Shown here one piece after another: positions 1-6,278 of a DNA stretch of 10,459 bases (the first letter of the stretch is position 1; each line of letters starts with the position of its first letter). The DNA lies in contig DATLBB010000185.1 in NCBI GenBank assembly GCA_035527155.1, positions 1 to 10,459 of the forward strand, read 5' to 3'. This DNA comes from CS2-K091 sp035527155 (GTDB lineage Bacteria; Planctomycetota; Phycisphaerae; Sedimentisphaerales; Anaerobacaceae). The notes below the pieces were generated by a model. The model worked only from the letters and a program-made list of their open reading frames with translations. It was not told the origin of the DNA and did not search any database. The position numbers were made by a program, and so were the translations under genes.

Positions 1-49
1 TACATACGATCAGCTCGTAGACGAGCTGGAGAAGCTGATCAATGAATGA
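1..49 (+). CDS. 3' end of an upstream gene (partial)
   Basis: The frame starting at base 2 is open from the window edge and ends at TGA 47-49, giving the tail TYDQLVDELEKLINE. It is acidic and amphipathic, like a helical C-terminus. It overlaps the next start (ATG 42-44) by 8 bases, the usual arrangement of translationally coupled bacterial genes, which is the main reason to believe it is real. Too little is present to name a family. Confidence 0.5.
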   Translation, partial: TYDQLVDELEKLINE

Positions 50-296
50 CAACAACAAAGTTAAGCTGAATTTTTACGGTAACATCATCACCAAGATAGC
101 CATTGCTGCAATTTTATTTTGGTGGATCAGAATAGATGGCCGGCTGAGGGAGCTCGAAACCCGGATGCGGTCCCTGGAGCTGAAAGTTACGGCGATCTCA
201 GTTCGGCTCGGTATTGACACAGACGCTATGCTGAGCAGCTCACATACAAGCCCACAACAAGAACACCAACCACTAAGCGGGCAAACACTCCGTTAG
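42..296 (+). CDS. small single-span membrane protein with coiled coil, unknown function
   Basis: This 84-residue protein is not recognised. Residues about 12-30 (FYGNIITKIAIAAILFWWI) form one membrane span. Residues about 32-57 are a charged, heptad-like helix (GRLRELETRMRSLELKV), and the tail is polar, rich in S, Q and P. The layout of short N-terminus, one span and coiled coil resembles small membrane adaptor or phage holin-associated proteins, but no motif decides this. The start is supported by GGAG at 28-31, ten bases before the ATG, and by an 8-base overlap with the upstream gene, so the two are probably co-transcribed. A GC-rich stem follows 15 bases after the stop. Confidence 0.6.
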   Translation: MNDNNKVKLNFYGNIITKIAIAAILFWWIRIDGRLRELETRMRSLELKVTAISVRLGIDTDAMLSSSHTSPQQEHQPLSGQTLR

Positions 297-311
297 ACCA
301 ATAAGCGCACA

Positions 312-331
312 GAGGCGGCTCAGGCCGCTTC
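312..331 (+). terminator. possible stem-loop terminator after the 84-aa gene
   Basis: GAGGCGGC (312-319) and GCCGCTTC (324-331) pair over 8 positions (one G-U) around a TCAG loop, 15 bases after the stop codon. The T-runs come late (346-350 and 357-363), so this is not a textbook intrinsic terminator. It could instead stabilise the 3' end of the mRNA. Confidence 0.35.
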
Positions 332-364
332 CTGGAGAAAGTGTGTTTTTGGCCTATTTTTTTC

Positions 365-392
365 TTGACGCAGGGAAAAAAGGGATTATAAT
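365..392 (+). promoter_or_regulatory. orphan sigma70-like promoter, rightward
   Basis: TTGACG (365-370), a 16-base spacer and a perfect TATAAT (387-392) predict a start near base 399. No gene on this strand follows, as the next long gene is on the other strand. The predicted RNA begins immediately before the strong hairpin at 405-446. A run of nine Ts lies at 510-518, so a short non-coding RNA of about 110-120 nt is possible but unproven. Confidence 0.5.
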
Positions 393-404
393 TACTGGGC
401 AGGG

Positions 405-446
405 GGGCGGGAACACAAAACCCCTACGGCGTTTTGGTTCCCGCCC
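405..446. other. strong GC-rich hairpin between convergent promoters
   Basis: GGGCGGGAACACAAAAC (405-421) pairs with GTTTTGGTTCCCGCCC (431-446): 16 base pairs with one bulged A, closing on a 9-base loop. No T-run follows directly on either strand, so it is not a clear intrinsic terminator. It would form in RNA transcribed from either side. Confidence 0.75.
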
Positions 447-447
447 T

Positions 448-483
448 GACACACGGTTAATTTTATAACAACCCGTGTGTGTG
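448..483. other. second inverted repeat beside the main hairpin
   Basis: GACACACGGTT (448-458) is complementary to AACCCGTGTGTGTGTC (470-485) apart from a bulged C and a GT-repeat extension. The arms hold alternating CA/GT. The structure overlaps the leftward promoter at 460-487, so a stem here could compete with promoter melting or appear at the 5' end of its transcript. Confidence 0.45.
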
Positions 484-487
484 TCAA
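460..487 (-). promoter_or_regulatory. orphan sigma70-like promoter, leftward
   Basis: On the minus strand TTGACA (487-482), a 16-base spacer and TAAAAT (465-460) form a near-consensus promoter with a start expected near 453. It fires toward the hairpin and toward the rightward promoter at 365-392. No minus-strand gene lies to its left in the window. Confidence 0.45.
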
Positions 488-548
488 GAATAAAACCAAC
501 CACAACCCGTTTTTTTTTGCCAGGCCCAGCCCGTGTGTCTAATAAGGA

Positions 549-594
549 ATCGGGCTAACGCCCGATAGCCTCTTTTCCGCCGGCTAACGCCGGC
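549..594. repeat. twin hairpins with identical TAAC loops
   Basis: Two short palindromes lie 12 bases apart. ATCGGGC-TAAC-GCCCGAT (549-566) has a 7-bp stem and GCCGGC-TAAC-GCCGGC (579-594) a 6-bp stem; the stem sequences differ but the four-base loop is identical. This resembles the paired layout of REP-type intergenic elements. The 297-918 interval that contains them has no convincing protein gene. Confidence 0.7.
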
Positions 595-739
595 AGTCAC
601 AAAATCCAGGCGCCGCCAAGCGACAACCGTTTTTTCACTTCGCAAGCACAGGGCCGGTCGCTGCGCTCCGTTGTTCAGTGGGGAATCGGGCCGAAAAAAC
701 CAAAACAAACAAAAAAATTCAGAAAATCGAAAATTTCTC

Positions 740-769
740 TTGACTATTCCCGCCAAAAGACGATAATGT
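740..769 (+). promoter_or_regulatory. sigma70-like promoter reading into the antisense of the HzsA-like gene
   Basis: TTGACT (740-745) is followed by GATAAT (762-767, 16-base spacer) or TAATGT (764-769, 18-base spacer). A transcript would start near 775. It would contain an 8-base inverted repeat (TCCCATAA 784-791 / TTATGGGA 842-849) and the tandem 13-mer at 862-887, then cross into the 3' end of the gene on the other strand. Confidence 0.4.
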
Positions 770-861
770 AAAATAGTACACTATCCCATAATAATTGTTT
801 TGATTCGTTTTGAACGGACGCTGAATGAAACATAACATATCTTATGGGACGTTGGATATTG

Positions 862-887
862 GGTTGATTTCAAAGGTTGGTTTCAAA
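862..887 (+). repeat. tandem 13-mer repeat
   Basis: GGTTGATTTCAAA (862-874) is followed immediately by GGTTGGTTTCAAA (875-887), with one difference in 13. It lies directly before AAAAGGAG and ATG 896, and about 90 bases downstream of a promoter-like sequence. It could be a protein-binding site or a chance duplication. Confidence 0.55.
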
Positions 888-895
888 AGGAGAAA

Positions 896-997
896 ATGGT
901 TATCTCGCAATCAGAAGTCTACCGGCCGAGCATCGCTGCCATTTCCAGGCGAAATTCAACAAGTTCCTGCTCCTGGCGTTCACTAAAGGCTCCCTGA
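896..997 (+). CDS. possible 33-codon ORF with Shine-Dalgarno, antisense; likely gene remnant
   Basis: AAAAGGAG (885-892) precedes ATG 896 by only three bases, and the frame runs to TGA 995-997. The first seven or so codons lie outside the HzsA-like gene; the rest is antisense to its last 26 codons, so the downstream peptide is probably meaningless. The sequence does not look like a known protein. With the promoter at 740 it may be the 5' end of a gene lost by rearrangement. The short spacing weakens the case. Confidence 0.2.
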   Translation: MVISQSEVYRPSIAAISRRNSTSSCSWRSLKAP

Positions 998-3789
998 CGT
1001 TGCGCGTAGGTATCAATCCATGTAACTAAACGGTTGAAACTGTCGGCATCCAGACGCACACCTTCGTGGCCTTTTTCCTCAGTTAGCATAGCAAGAAGTT
1101 TACTTTGCTTGGCTGGGCCTTGACCAACGATGGATGCATCTCTTTCAAAGACTATGTTTTTCAAGTCGTTATCTGCGAACGATAACAGGTTTGTGTATGA
1201 ATTGCTTGGCGTTAGAACAAATCTGCGGGCTTTCTCATTGTCGCTGCCCTCTCTGTGACAGCTAACGCACAATTGATCCAAAACAGGCTGAACTAATTTA
1301 TCAAAGCGAAGAGGCCAGGAACCTGCCGGACCTGGGCTGATCTTGGAAGGTGCACGCAGGACGGCCATTGGCCGACTGTGGACTGAAGGTGCTATATCTC
1401 GTGATTCGTGGCAGCCGATACAGGAGAGCGTCTGGTTTGGCTGAACATAAGTAAGGCTACGCATCGTCTGAACAGCAAGTCCTTTTTCGTCCAGTGCCTG
1501 GAAAAATATCGAAACTCCGGATGGAACACGAAAATAAGCCGAGCCATCTTCTTCAACCGGGACTGTTCCAACAACGAACTTGCCCGGGTCTTCGCTCGAA
1601 ACACCTAAGTTAGGATTGTTCATATGAGGCTGAGTCTTCGGCGGTACACCAACGACACGAAGCCGTTTCACCAGGCCTCGCTCGATACCTCCCAATCCCC
1701 GGTAAACATCCTGGACAAGGAAGCACCCTTCCTGCGGACCGTCCCAATCGACGTTACAGGAGTATATGGGGGCTTTTTCATGGGAACGGACCGCAATCGG
1801 GTACATGCTCGATATCTTGGGGTCCCTGTACAATAAGTTAAGGTTCCCGAACGCGTCGTAAAAGTACAATCCCATTGCATTAATTGGATTCCTGGGGTCA
1901 TCAATCCGCATCAGTTGATGAGCAGGAAGCTTGCGGTCACTCCAGCCAACTAAGAAGTGTTCCTCCGAAAGAGGATAGGGAGCCGCGTAATAGCAGTTCG
2001 GCCAACCTTCCGCTTCTGGAAAACAAACCTCGGGCGTAAGACGAGTCAAAGGCCGCTCAAACTCTGTGCCGAGCCTGCGGTCCAGCAGCGCCAGCGATCC
2101 GCCCGTGATAGAGTGATGCGCCGTACCCGTAAAAACCAGCTTACGTGAATTGGGAATCGGCTGTGCCTCGAAGATACACTGCGGCTTCTTCGTAAAGTTC
2201 CCGTACACAAGTTGTGAATTTGTCCCGTCCGGATTAGTCGACCAAAGACTCATAAAATGGCCGTTGAACCGGTCGATGTAGTCCCACCGAGCGTACAGAA
2301 TTCGTCCGTCGTGGGCCACCGACGGTGTCCATTCGAAGTTCTCGAAAGCCGAGATGGCCCGGAGGTTTTTTCCGTCTGCGTTCATCACGTGTAGTGTAAA
2401 CACGGCCACGGGACGATGATTATCGCCGCCGCAACGCACGTAGCTGTCGGGGCACGTTGAACGGCACGTGGCTGCCGCACTAACCTTACCCGCTTGCAGA
2501 AACGTCCCTTTCCGCGTCGAAAGGAACACAATTTCACCGCTGGGCAGATATCGAGCATCAAAGTCGTCGTAGTAACCGTCCGTCAGTTGCCGCACGCCGC
2601 TACCGTCAACATTCATCTCGAAAAGGTGGTAGAAAGAATCTTCGGGAAGTTTCTCCTTGTCCACCTTATTCTTCATACCGGCCACGTGGGGATAGTACCT
2701 GCACCATGCAAACAGAACCTTTTTGCCATCGTATGAAAGCTCTGGACGCAGGAAATTACCCGCTGGCCAGCCATTTGTCAAACATTGCAGCCGTGGCGTA
2801 TCGCTTTTGAAGTCCTTTAGAAGATAGATGCCTCCGCCCGGACGCGACCACCAGCCATAGTACTGGTCGCAAATATGTGGAAACATCCCGGGCGCTCTTT
2901 TGGCAAATAAAATAGTGTCAAAATCCAATAGGGGGTTGGACATCGCCATCTTGCGCACCGCCCAGCACGCCTGGAAATAAAGCTCCCGCCGGACCTTCTC
3001 CGGCGCATCTTCGGCAAGTCCCTTCAACCGCTCCGCCACTTGGCGCAGCGTCTTTACCTGCATATCGACCTCGGCCCCAAGAAGCCGCAGATTTTCTGCT
3101 AACTTCAAACCACGTTCGACGACTTCGATGGTCTCGTATTCATCCCTTTGAACGCTTTGAACATGTCGTGCCGACCACTGGCTTGTACTGCTTTGCATCG
3201 CTGGCTTGCCTAAAGCTATATTCTCTTTACTGCTCTGGCTATAGATCTCAACCTCATCGAGGTGAAAGTAACTTCTGCCAGGCAGTTGAAGTCGAATATA
3301 GCGGGCCTCTACATCGCCAAGTTTTACCACCAGCGGTTTTTTGTCCGTGTACCCGAAGAAAGTAGTGCCATCGTGTTGGTATACCTGACTGAAGTTCGCA
3401 GCATCGTTGGATACCAAAACCATTATACGCGAGTTCCGCTCTGCAATGTCACAGCGGTTATAGATAATAATTCGGCCCAAAGGAATAGATTTCCCAAGGT
3501 CTACTTGCCACCAGGGCTTCTCTTCGTTTTCGGTATGAAATCCCCACTTACCGTTTTTAATCCCATCGCACCCCCCTGCCGCGTCTTGCCGGCGTGTGAC
3601 CTTTCCGCCGCTGGTGACCGGCCCATTCTTACGGACCTGGCTTTGACGAAGCCAGTCTGCCTCAATTTGCTCGCGTGTAATAGTCGCTCCCCCCCTGCCG
3701 GATTTCGACACCTCTGGTGTTGCAGCCGCGATTGCAGTGATGCATGTCAAAACTATTAACGCGGATTTTCTTAAAATCACAGCAACCAT
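919..3789 (-). CDS. secreted HzsA-related dihaem cytochrome c with discoidin (F5/8C) domain
   Basis: This is a periplasmic or extracellular protein of 956 residues from ATG 3789. A signal peptide (RKSALIVLTCITAIAAA) comes first. A discoidin/F5-8C domain follows at about 60-183 (WWQVDLGKS, RYIRLQLPG, DEVEIY), then a helical linker and a TolB-like propeller at about 280-680 with repeats such as VDGSGVRQLTDG and NADGKNLRAIS. The C-terminal cytochrome part has two haem c sites, CIGCH (C790, C793, H794) and CVSCH (C841, C844, H845). This order matches the hydrazine synthase alpha-subunit family, which in planctomycetes extends well beyond anammox bacteria. The substrate is unknown. Electron transfer or carbohydrate binding would fit, but both are inference. 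C442, C446 and C453 might form disulfides. The frame extends to TTG 3858, but that codon is part of a -35 box. GGAGGT at 3796-3791 lies too close to ATG 3789 and ten bases from GTG 3780, which is an alternative start. Confidence 0.85.
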   Translation of the reverse strand: MVAVILRKSALIVLTCITAIAAATPEVSKSGRGGATITREQIEADWLRQSQVRKNGPVTSGGKVTRRQDAAGGCDGIKNGKWGFHTENEEKPWWQVDLGKSIPLGRIIIYNRCDIAERNSRIMVLVSNDAANFSQVYQHDGTTFFGYTDKKPLVVKLGDVEARYIRLQLPGRSYFHLDEVEIYSQSSKENIALGKPAMQSSTSQWSARHVQSVQRDEYETIEVVERGLKLAENLRLLGAEVDMQVKTLRQVAERLKGLAEDAPEKVRRELYFQACWAVRKMAMSNPLLDFDTILFAKRAPGMFPHICDQYYGWWSRPGGGIYLLKDFKSDTPRLQCLTNGWPAGNFLRPELSYDGKKVLFAWCRYYPHVAGMKNKVDKEKLPEDSFYHLFEMNVDGSGVRQLTDGYYDDFDARYLPSGEIVFLSTRKGTFLQAGKVSAAATCRSTCPDSYVRCGGDNHRPVAVFTLHVMNADGKNLRAISAFENFEWTPSVAHDGRILYARWDYIDRFNGHFMSLWSTNPDGTNSQLVYGNFTKKPQCIFEAQPIPNSRKLVFTGTAHHSITGGSLALLDRRLGTEFERPLTRLTPEVCFPEAEGWPNCYYAAPYPLSEEHFLVGWSDRKLPAHQLMRIDDPRNPINAMGLYFYDAFGNLNLLYRDPKISSMYPIAVRSHEKAPIYSCNVDWDGPQEGCFLVQDVYRGLGGIERGLVKRLRVVGVPPKTQPHMNNPNLGVSSEDPGKFVVGTVPVEEDGSAYFRVPSGVSIFFQALDEKGLAVQTMRSLTYVQPNQTLSCIGCHESRDIAPSVHSRPMAVLRAPSKISPGPAGSWPLRFDKLVQPVLDQLCVSCHREGSDNEKARRFVLTPSNSYTNLLSFADNDLKNIVFERDASIVGQGPAKQSKLLAMLTEEKGHEGVRLDADSFNRLVTWIDTYAQRQGAFSERQEQELVEFRLEMAAMLGR

Positions 3790-3790
3790 G

Positions 3791-3796
3791 ACCTCC
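3791..3796 (-). promoter_or_regulatory. Shine-Dalgarno of the HzsA-related gene
   Basis: GGAGGT on the minus strand is a near-perfect ribosome binding site. It ends one base before ATG 3789 and ten bases before GTG 3780 in the same frame. Spacing favours the GTG, codon preference the ATG; the signal peptide remains intact with either. Confidence 0.6.
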
Positions 3797-3829
3797 AGTG
3801 GATTATATATGACTGTTTGTTGACATCCT

Positions 3830-3858
3830 ATTTTAACTAAAAAGCCGTGTTTCGTCAA
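3830..3858 (-). promoter_or_regulatory. sigma70-like promoter of the HzsA-related gene
   Basis: TTGACG (3858-3853), a 17-base spacer and TAAAAT (3835-3830) predict a start near 3823 and a leader of about 35-45 bases. The -35 box coincides with the TTG that would begin the longest open frame, so the real start must be further in. It shows that this gene is transcribed separately from the FloA cluster upstream. Confidence 0.65.
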
Positions 3859-3992
3859 CCATTCCCCACGTGTGAGTAAACGATTTGCCCAATATGCATC
3901 CCTTTGGTAGTAGAGGCACTATGGCTTTAGTTGCTGTCCTTTGGTGGGCTTAAGCACTTCTACGCTATTCGGCAACCCTACTGGTAAAAGTG

Positions 3993-4634
3993 CTATAGTC
4001 CGATAATGCTGCCGGACGATTCTCGCAGCGATAGAGGTTTGCCCAAAATCTCGTAATGCAGAATCGCTCTTTTTAGCTCATTGGGATCGGAATAATCTAA
4101 TAGGATTTCGGCCAAATGCTTTACCTGAGGTATTTCTGACGGAGCATCAATGCGCTTATCTTTCAGCTTTTTGACGGTTTTGCCGGTGAAGTCTGGAAGT
4201 TCTTGGAGCTTGGGTTGAACTTGACGAGTAAGCGGCCCTATTTTTGCTTTTTCCACCGGCTGCAAAGTAGGAATCTGCGCAGCACGTTCGGTTTTAGCAG
4301 CGACCTTCTGCGCAGCGGGCTGAGGACGCGCGAGCTTTCTTTGTGGCTGTTGGGCTTGTAATAGGTGCTGTTTTTGCAGCTCAGCCTCAAGAGCAAGTCG
4401 AATCTTTTGAAATGGTCCTTTAGGCAAGCCCTTGATGCCCTCTGCCGGTTTACCTTCCGGTTTTCGGCTCAACAGTTTGCCCCCTGCTTTTTCCTCTTCA
4501 GCCTTTTTTGCTCTTGTTGCTTTGAGGATGCCCCCAATCGCCCAGAAAAGTGCTAAGAACACAATGAACAGTATGTTCCCCCAGCCTTTTTTCTCCCGAG
4601 CAGCTAATATTATTTGCGCCAAAACCTCAATCAT
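3993..4634 (-). CDS. membrane-anchored low-complexity protein, last gene of the NfeD/FloA cluster
   Basis: This 213-residue protein is not assigned to a named family. After a short amphipathic N-terminus there is one membrane span at about 20-37 (NILFIVFLALFWAIGGIL). A long K/A/E/P/Q-rich, probably disordered region follows at about 40-160. The C-terminal 40 residues look folded: LAEILLDYSDPNELKRAI then LHYEILGKPLSLRE. I believe similar tails occur in proteins beside FloA in related planctomycetes, but this is from memory. It lies 55 bases after floA on the same strand, suggesting a role at the same membrane domains, perhaps as a scaffold or adaptor. The frame extends to GTG 4646; ATG 4634 is preferred because GGTGA lies about five bases before it. 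Confidence 0.75.
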   Translation of the reverse strand: MIEVLAQIILAAREKKGWGNILFIVFLALFWAIGGILKATRAKKAEEEKAGGKLLSRKPEGKPAEGIKGLPKGPFQKIRLALEAELQKQHLLQAQQPQRKLARPQPAAQKVAAKTERAAQIPTLQPVEKAKIGPLTRQVQPKLQELPDFTGKTVKKLKDKRIDAPSEIPQVKHLAEILLDYSDPNELKRAILHYEILGKPLSLRESSGSIIGL

Positions 4635-4664
4635 ATTTTTCACCACAAAATTCCATCACGCACC

Positions 4665-4692
4665 AAGTATCAAGTATCGAGTATCGAGACTA
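4665..4692. repeat. heptamer repeat RAGTATC at the 3' end of floA
   Basis: AAGTATC (4665-4671), AAGTATC (4672-4678) and GAGTATC (4679-4685) are tandem, and a degenerate fourth unit, GAGACTA, contains the floA stop codon (TAG on the minus strand, 4692-4690). A related array lies at 8061-8088, again at a gene end. Confidence 0.75.
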
Positions 4693-5703
4693 CTCCTTCT
4701 TCTTCGGCTTCGCGATAGAGTCTCGCATTCCGGTATCAGCCATGATGTTCTTCATTCGATAGTAGTCCATAACGCCGAGATTACCCTTCCTGAAGGCATC
4801 AGCCATAGCTAAAGGCACCTTGGATTCGTTTTCGACAACGAGAGCCCGCATTTCCTGTTCGCGTGCGACCGCCATTGCCCGGCGTTTTTCCGCTTCTGCC
4901 TTTGCCCTTCGCATATCGGCTTCCGCCTGGGCCGCTTGAAGTTGCGCCCCCACGTTCTCGCCTACATCTACGTCAGCAATATCAATAGATAAAATCTCGA
5001 AAGCCGTGCCTGCATCAAGTCCCTTGGACAAAACCGACTTGGAAATATTGTCCGGGTTTTCCAGAACGCTTTTGTAGGTTATCGCACTTCCGATAGTGGT
5101 TACAATTCCTTCGCCGACGCGGGCAATAATCGTTTCTTCAGTTGCTCCTCCAATCAGCCTTTCAATATTGGCACGAACAGTTACCCGTGCCTTTGCTCTC
5201 AACTGGATGCCGTCCTGGGCAACAGCATCAACGGTGCCTCTGCTCTTTGCCGGGTCGGGGCAATCTATCACCCTCGGATTCACGCTCGTCTGGACCGCTT
5301 CAAGAATGTCCCGGCCTGCCAAATCGATTGCAGTTGCCGTTTTCAATGTCAAATCGATATTGGCCCTGTTTGCAGCGATAAGGGCACGAACGACCTTCCA
5401 GACATCCCCACGGGCCAAATAATGGCTCTCTAAATCCCGCGTAGTCAGCGTAAGACCTGCCTGGATCGCCGTTATCTTGCTCAGAACTATCGTCCGCGTA
5501 TCGACCTTTCGCAGCCACATCCCGATAAGCTCCGAGAATTTTACATCAGCTCGGGATAATTTTGCCTGCAGCCACAACCTGAAGAATTTTAAGAACAGCA
5601 GGAAGAGTATTAATACTACAAGGGCAATGATGACTAAAAATACTGTCAAAGCCACTTTGGCGCTGTCGCTTATTGCCAAGACCATATTTATTAAGTTATA
5701 CAT
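4690..5703 (-). CDS. floA: flotillin-like protein FloA
   Basis: This 337-residue protein matches the FloA (YqfA) family along its length; the family's usual size is about 330. One membrane span lies at about 17-41 (VALTVFLVIIALVVLILFLLFL). An SPFH-like core follows at about 42-245, including VNPRVIDCPD, VTVRANIERLIGGATEETIIARVGEGIV and AFEILSIDIADVDVGENVGA. An Ala/Glu/Arg-rich coiled coil at 252-292 (AQAEADMRRAKAEAEKRRA) mediates oligomerisation in this family. FloA proteins organise membrane microdomains and affect fluidity and membrane-bound enzymes. The gene lies 15 bases after a short NfeD gene, the classical partnership. The start is fixed by AAAGGA at 5716-5711, seven bases before the ATG. 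The C-terminus PKKKE is basic. Confidence 0.95.
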   Translation of the reverse strand: MYNLINMVLAISDSAKVALTVFLVIIALVVLILFLLFLKFFRLWLQAKLSRADVKFSELIGMWLRKVDTRTIVLSKITAIQAGLTLTTRDLESHYLARGDVWKVVRALIAANRANIDLTLKTATAIDLAGRDILEAVQTSVNPRVIDCPDPAKSRGTVDAVAQDGIQLRAKARVTVRANIERLIGGATEETIIARVGEGIVTTIGSAITYKSVLENPDNISKSVLSKGLDAGTAFEILSIDIADVDVGENVGAQLQAAQAEADMRRAKAEAEKRRAMAVAREQEMRALVVENESKVPLAMADAFRKGNLGVMDYYRMKNIMADTGMRDSIAKPKKKE

Positions 5704-5718
5704 TTTTTTGTCCTTTCA

Positions 5719-6216
5719 TTAAGTTTCTTCTACTTCTATTACACGAACAGTTAGCTGTGTGCTTTCCACGTCGATAACCTTGACCTTTTTATCTTTATCA
5801 ACATAACCGCTTTCGGCTACACATTCAAGTCTCTGTCCTGAAAAATCGCACATTCCCACCGGCCGCAGCGGCGTAACGACCAGCCCCACCGCACCAAGCA
5901 TCTCTTTTAATTCGGGCGTATCAGGTATGGCATCGCCCCGCTGCCGTTCCGGCGGTGTCAGCGTGACACTTTTGCCGAACCTGGTCTTTGGGAATATTTT
6001 GTAAGCGATAATCAGGACCGACGGTACCATTATTACGGCAGTAACTACTCCTATCCAGCCTGCGGTAGTGCTGTGCTTGAAAAATATCACTCCACCGACA
6101 ATCACACAGGCAAGTGCGAAGATGCTTATTATCCCCCCGCTTGGTACAAATACTTCAGCTAATATCAGGGCCGCACACGCAAAATATAAAAAAACAGCAA
6201 AAATAAGCCACCACAT
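5719..6216 (-). CDS. short NfeD-family membrane protein
   Basis: This 165-residue protein has three hydrophobic segments at about 3-23, 28-46 and 51-73, followed by an OB-fold-like NfeD C-terminal domain at about 103-162 (ELKEMLGAVGLVVTPLRPVGMCDFSG, VDKDKKVKVIDVESTQLTVRVIE). It lacks the protease domain of its upstream neighbour, as do short NfeD proteins generally. NfeD proteins pair with SPFH proteins, and the OB domain is thought to mediate interaction. Here floA begins 15 bases after the stop. The frame extends six codons to ATG 6234, but that segment is the Shine-Dalgarno itself: AAAAGGAG (6231-6224) lies seven bases before ATG 6216, so 6216 is the start. Confidence 0.9.
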   Translation of the reverse strand: MWWLIFAVFLYFACAALILAEVFVPSGGIISIFALACVIVGGVIFFKHSTTAGWIGVVTAVIMVPSVLIIAYKIFPKTRFGKSVTLTPPERQRGDAIPDTPELKEMLGAVGLVVTPLRPVGMCDFSGQRLECVAESGYVDKDKKVKVIDVESTQLTVRVIEVEET

Positions 6217-6223
6217 AAGTTTA

Positions 6224-6231
6224 CTCCTTTT
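6224..6231 (-). promoter_or_regulatory. Shine-Dalgarno that decides the short NfeD start
   Basis: AAAAGGAG on the minus strand ends seven bases before ATG 6216. It overlaps the in-frame ATG at 6234, which is therefore not the start. Confidence 0.7.
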
Positions 6232-6237
6232 CATGTC

Positions 6238-6269
6238 ATTGCGAGGTCTGCGAAGCAGGCCGCGGCAAT
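6238..6269. repeat. intergenic hairpin of the ATTGCGAGG...GGCAAT type
   Basis: ATTGC (6238-6242) pairs with GCAAT (6265-6269), and GGTCTGC (6245-6251) pairs with GCAGGCC (6255-6261) around a GAA loop, with one G-T pair and a small internal loop. Elements with the text ATTGCGAGG...CGGCAATCTC recur in many unrelated environmental genomes. It lies in the 62-base gap between the two NfeD genes, so it would be transcribed within the operon and might modulate expression of the downstream genes. Confidence 0.7.
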
Positions 6270-6278
6270 CTCAAAACG

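Noticed and set aside
484..756. 90-aa frame on the minus strand
   Set aside because: It is a translation through the twin TAAC hairpins and other intergenic repeats. It has no ribosome binding site and no protein-like pattern, and it overlaps the leftward promoter.
825..986. 53-codon plus-strand frame from ATG 825
   Set aside because: It has no Shine-Dalgarno and no recognisable sequence, and its second half is antisense to the HzsA-like gene.
3262..3759. 165-aa plus-strand frame
   Set aside because: It is antisense to the discoidin-coding part of the HzsA-like gene, whose domains are clear. It has no ribosome site or recognisable motif.
919..3789. Calling the large gene a hydrazine synthase
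   Set aside because: There are no beta/gamma subunit genes beside it, an extra discoidin domain is present, and the expected tyrosine haem ligand position appears to be Asp. Family resemblance only.
3953..3994. Stem AGCACTT / AAGTGCT as a terminator of the FloA cluster
   Set aside because: It is only 7 bp with a 28-base loop, has no T-run, and one arm overlaps the stop codon. Too weak to call.
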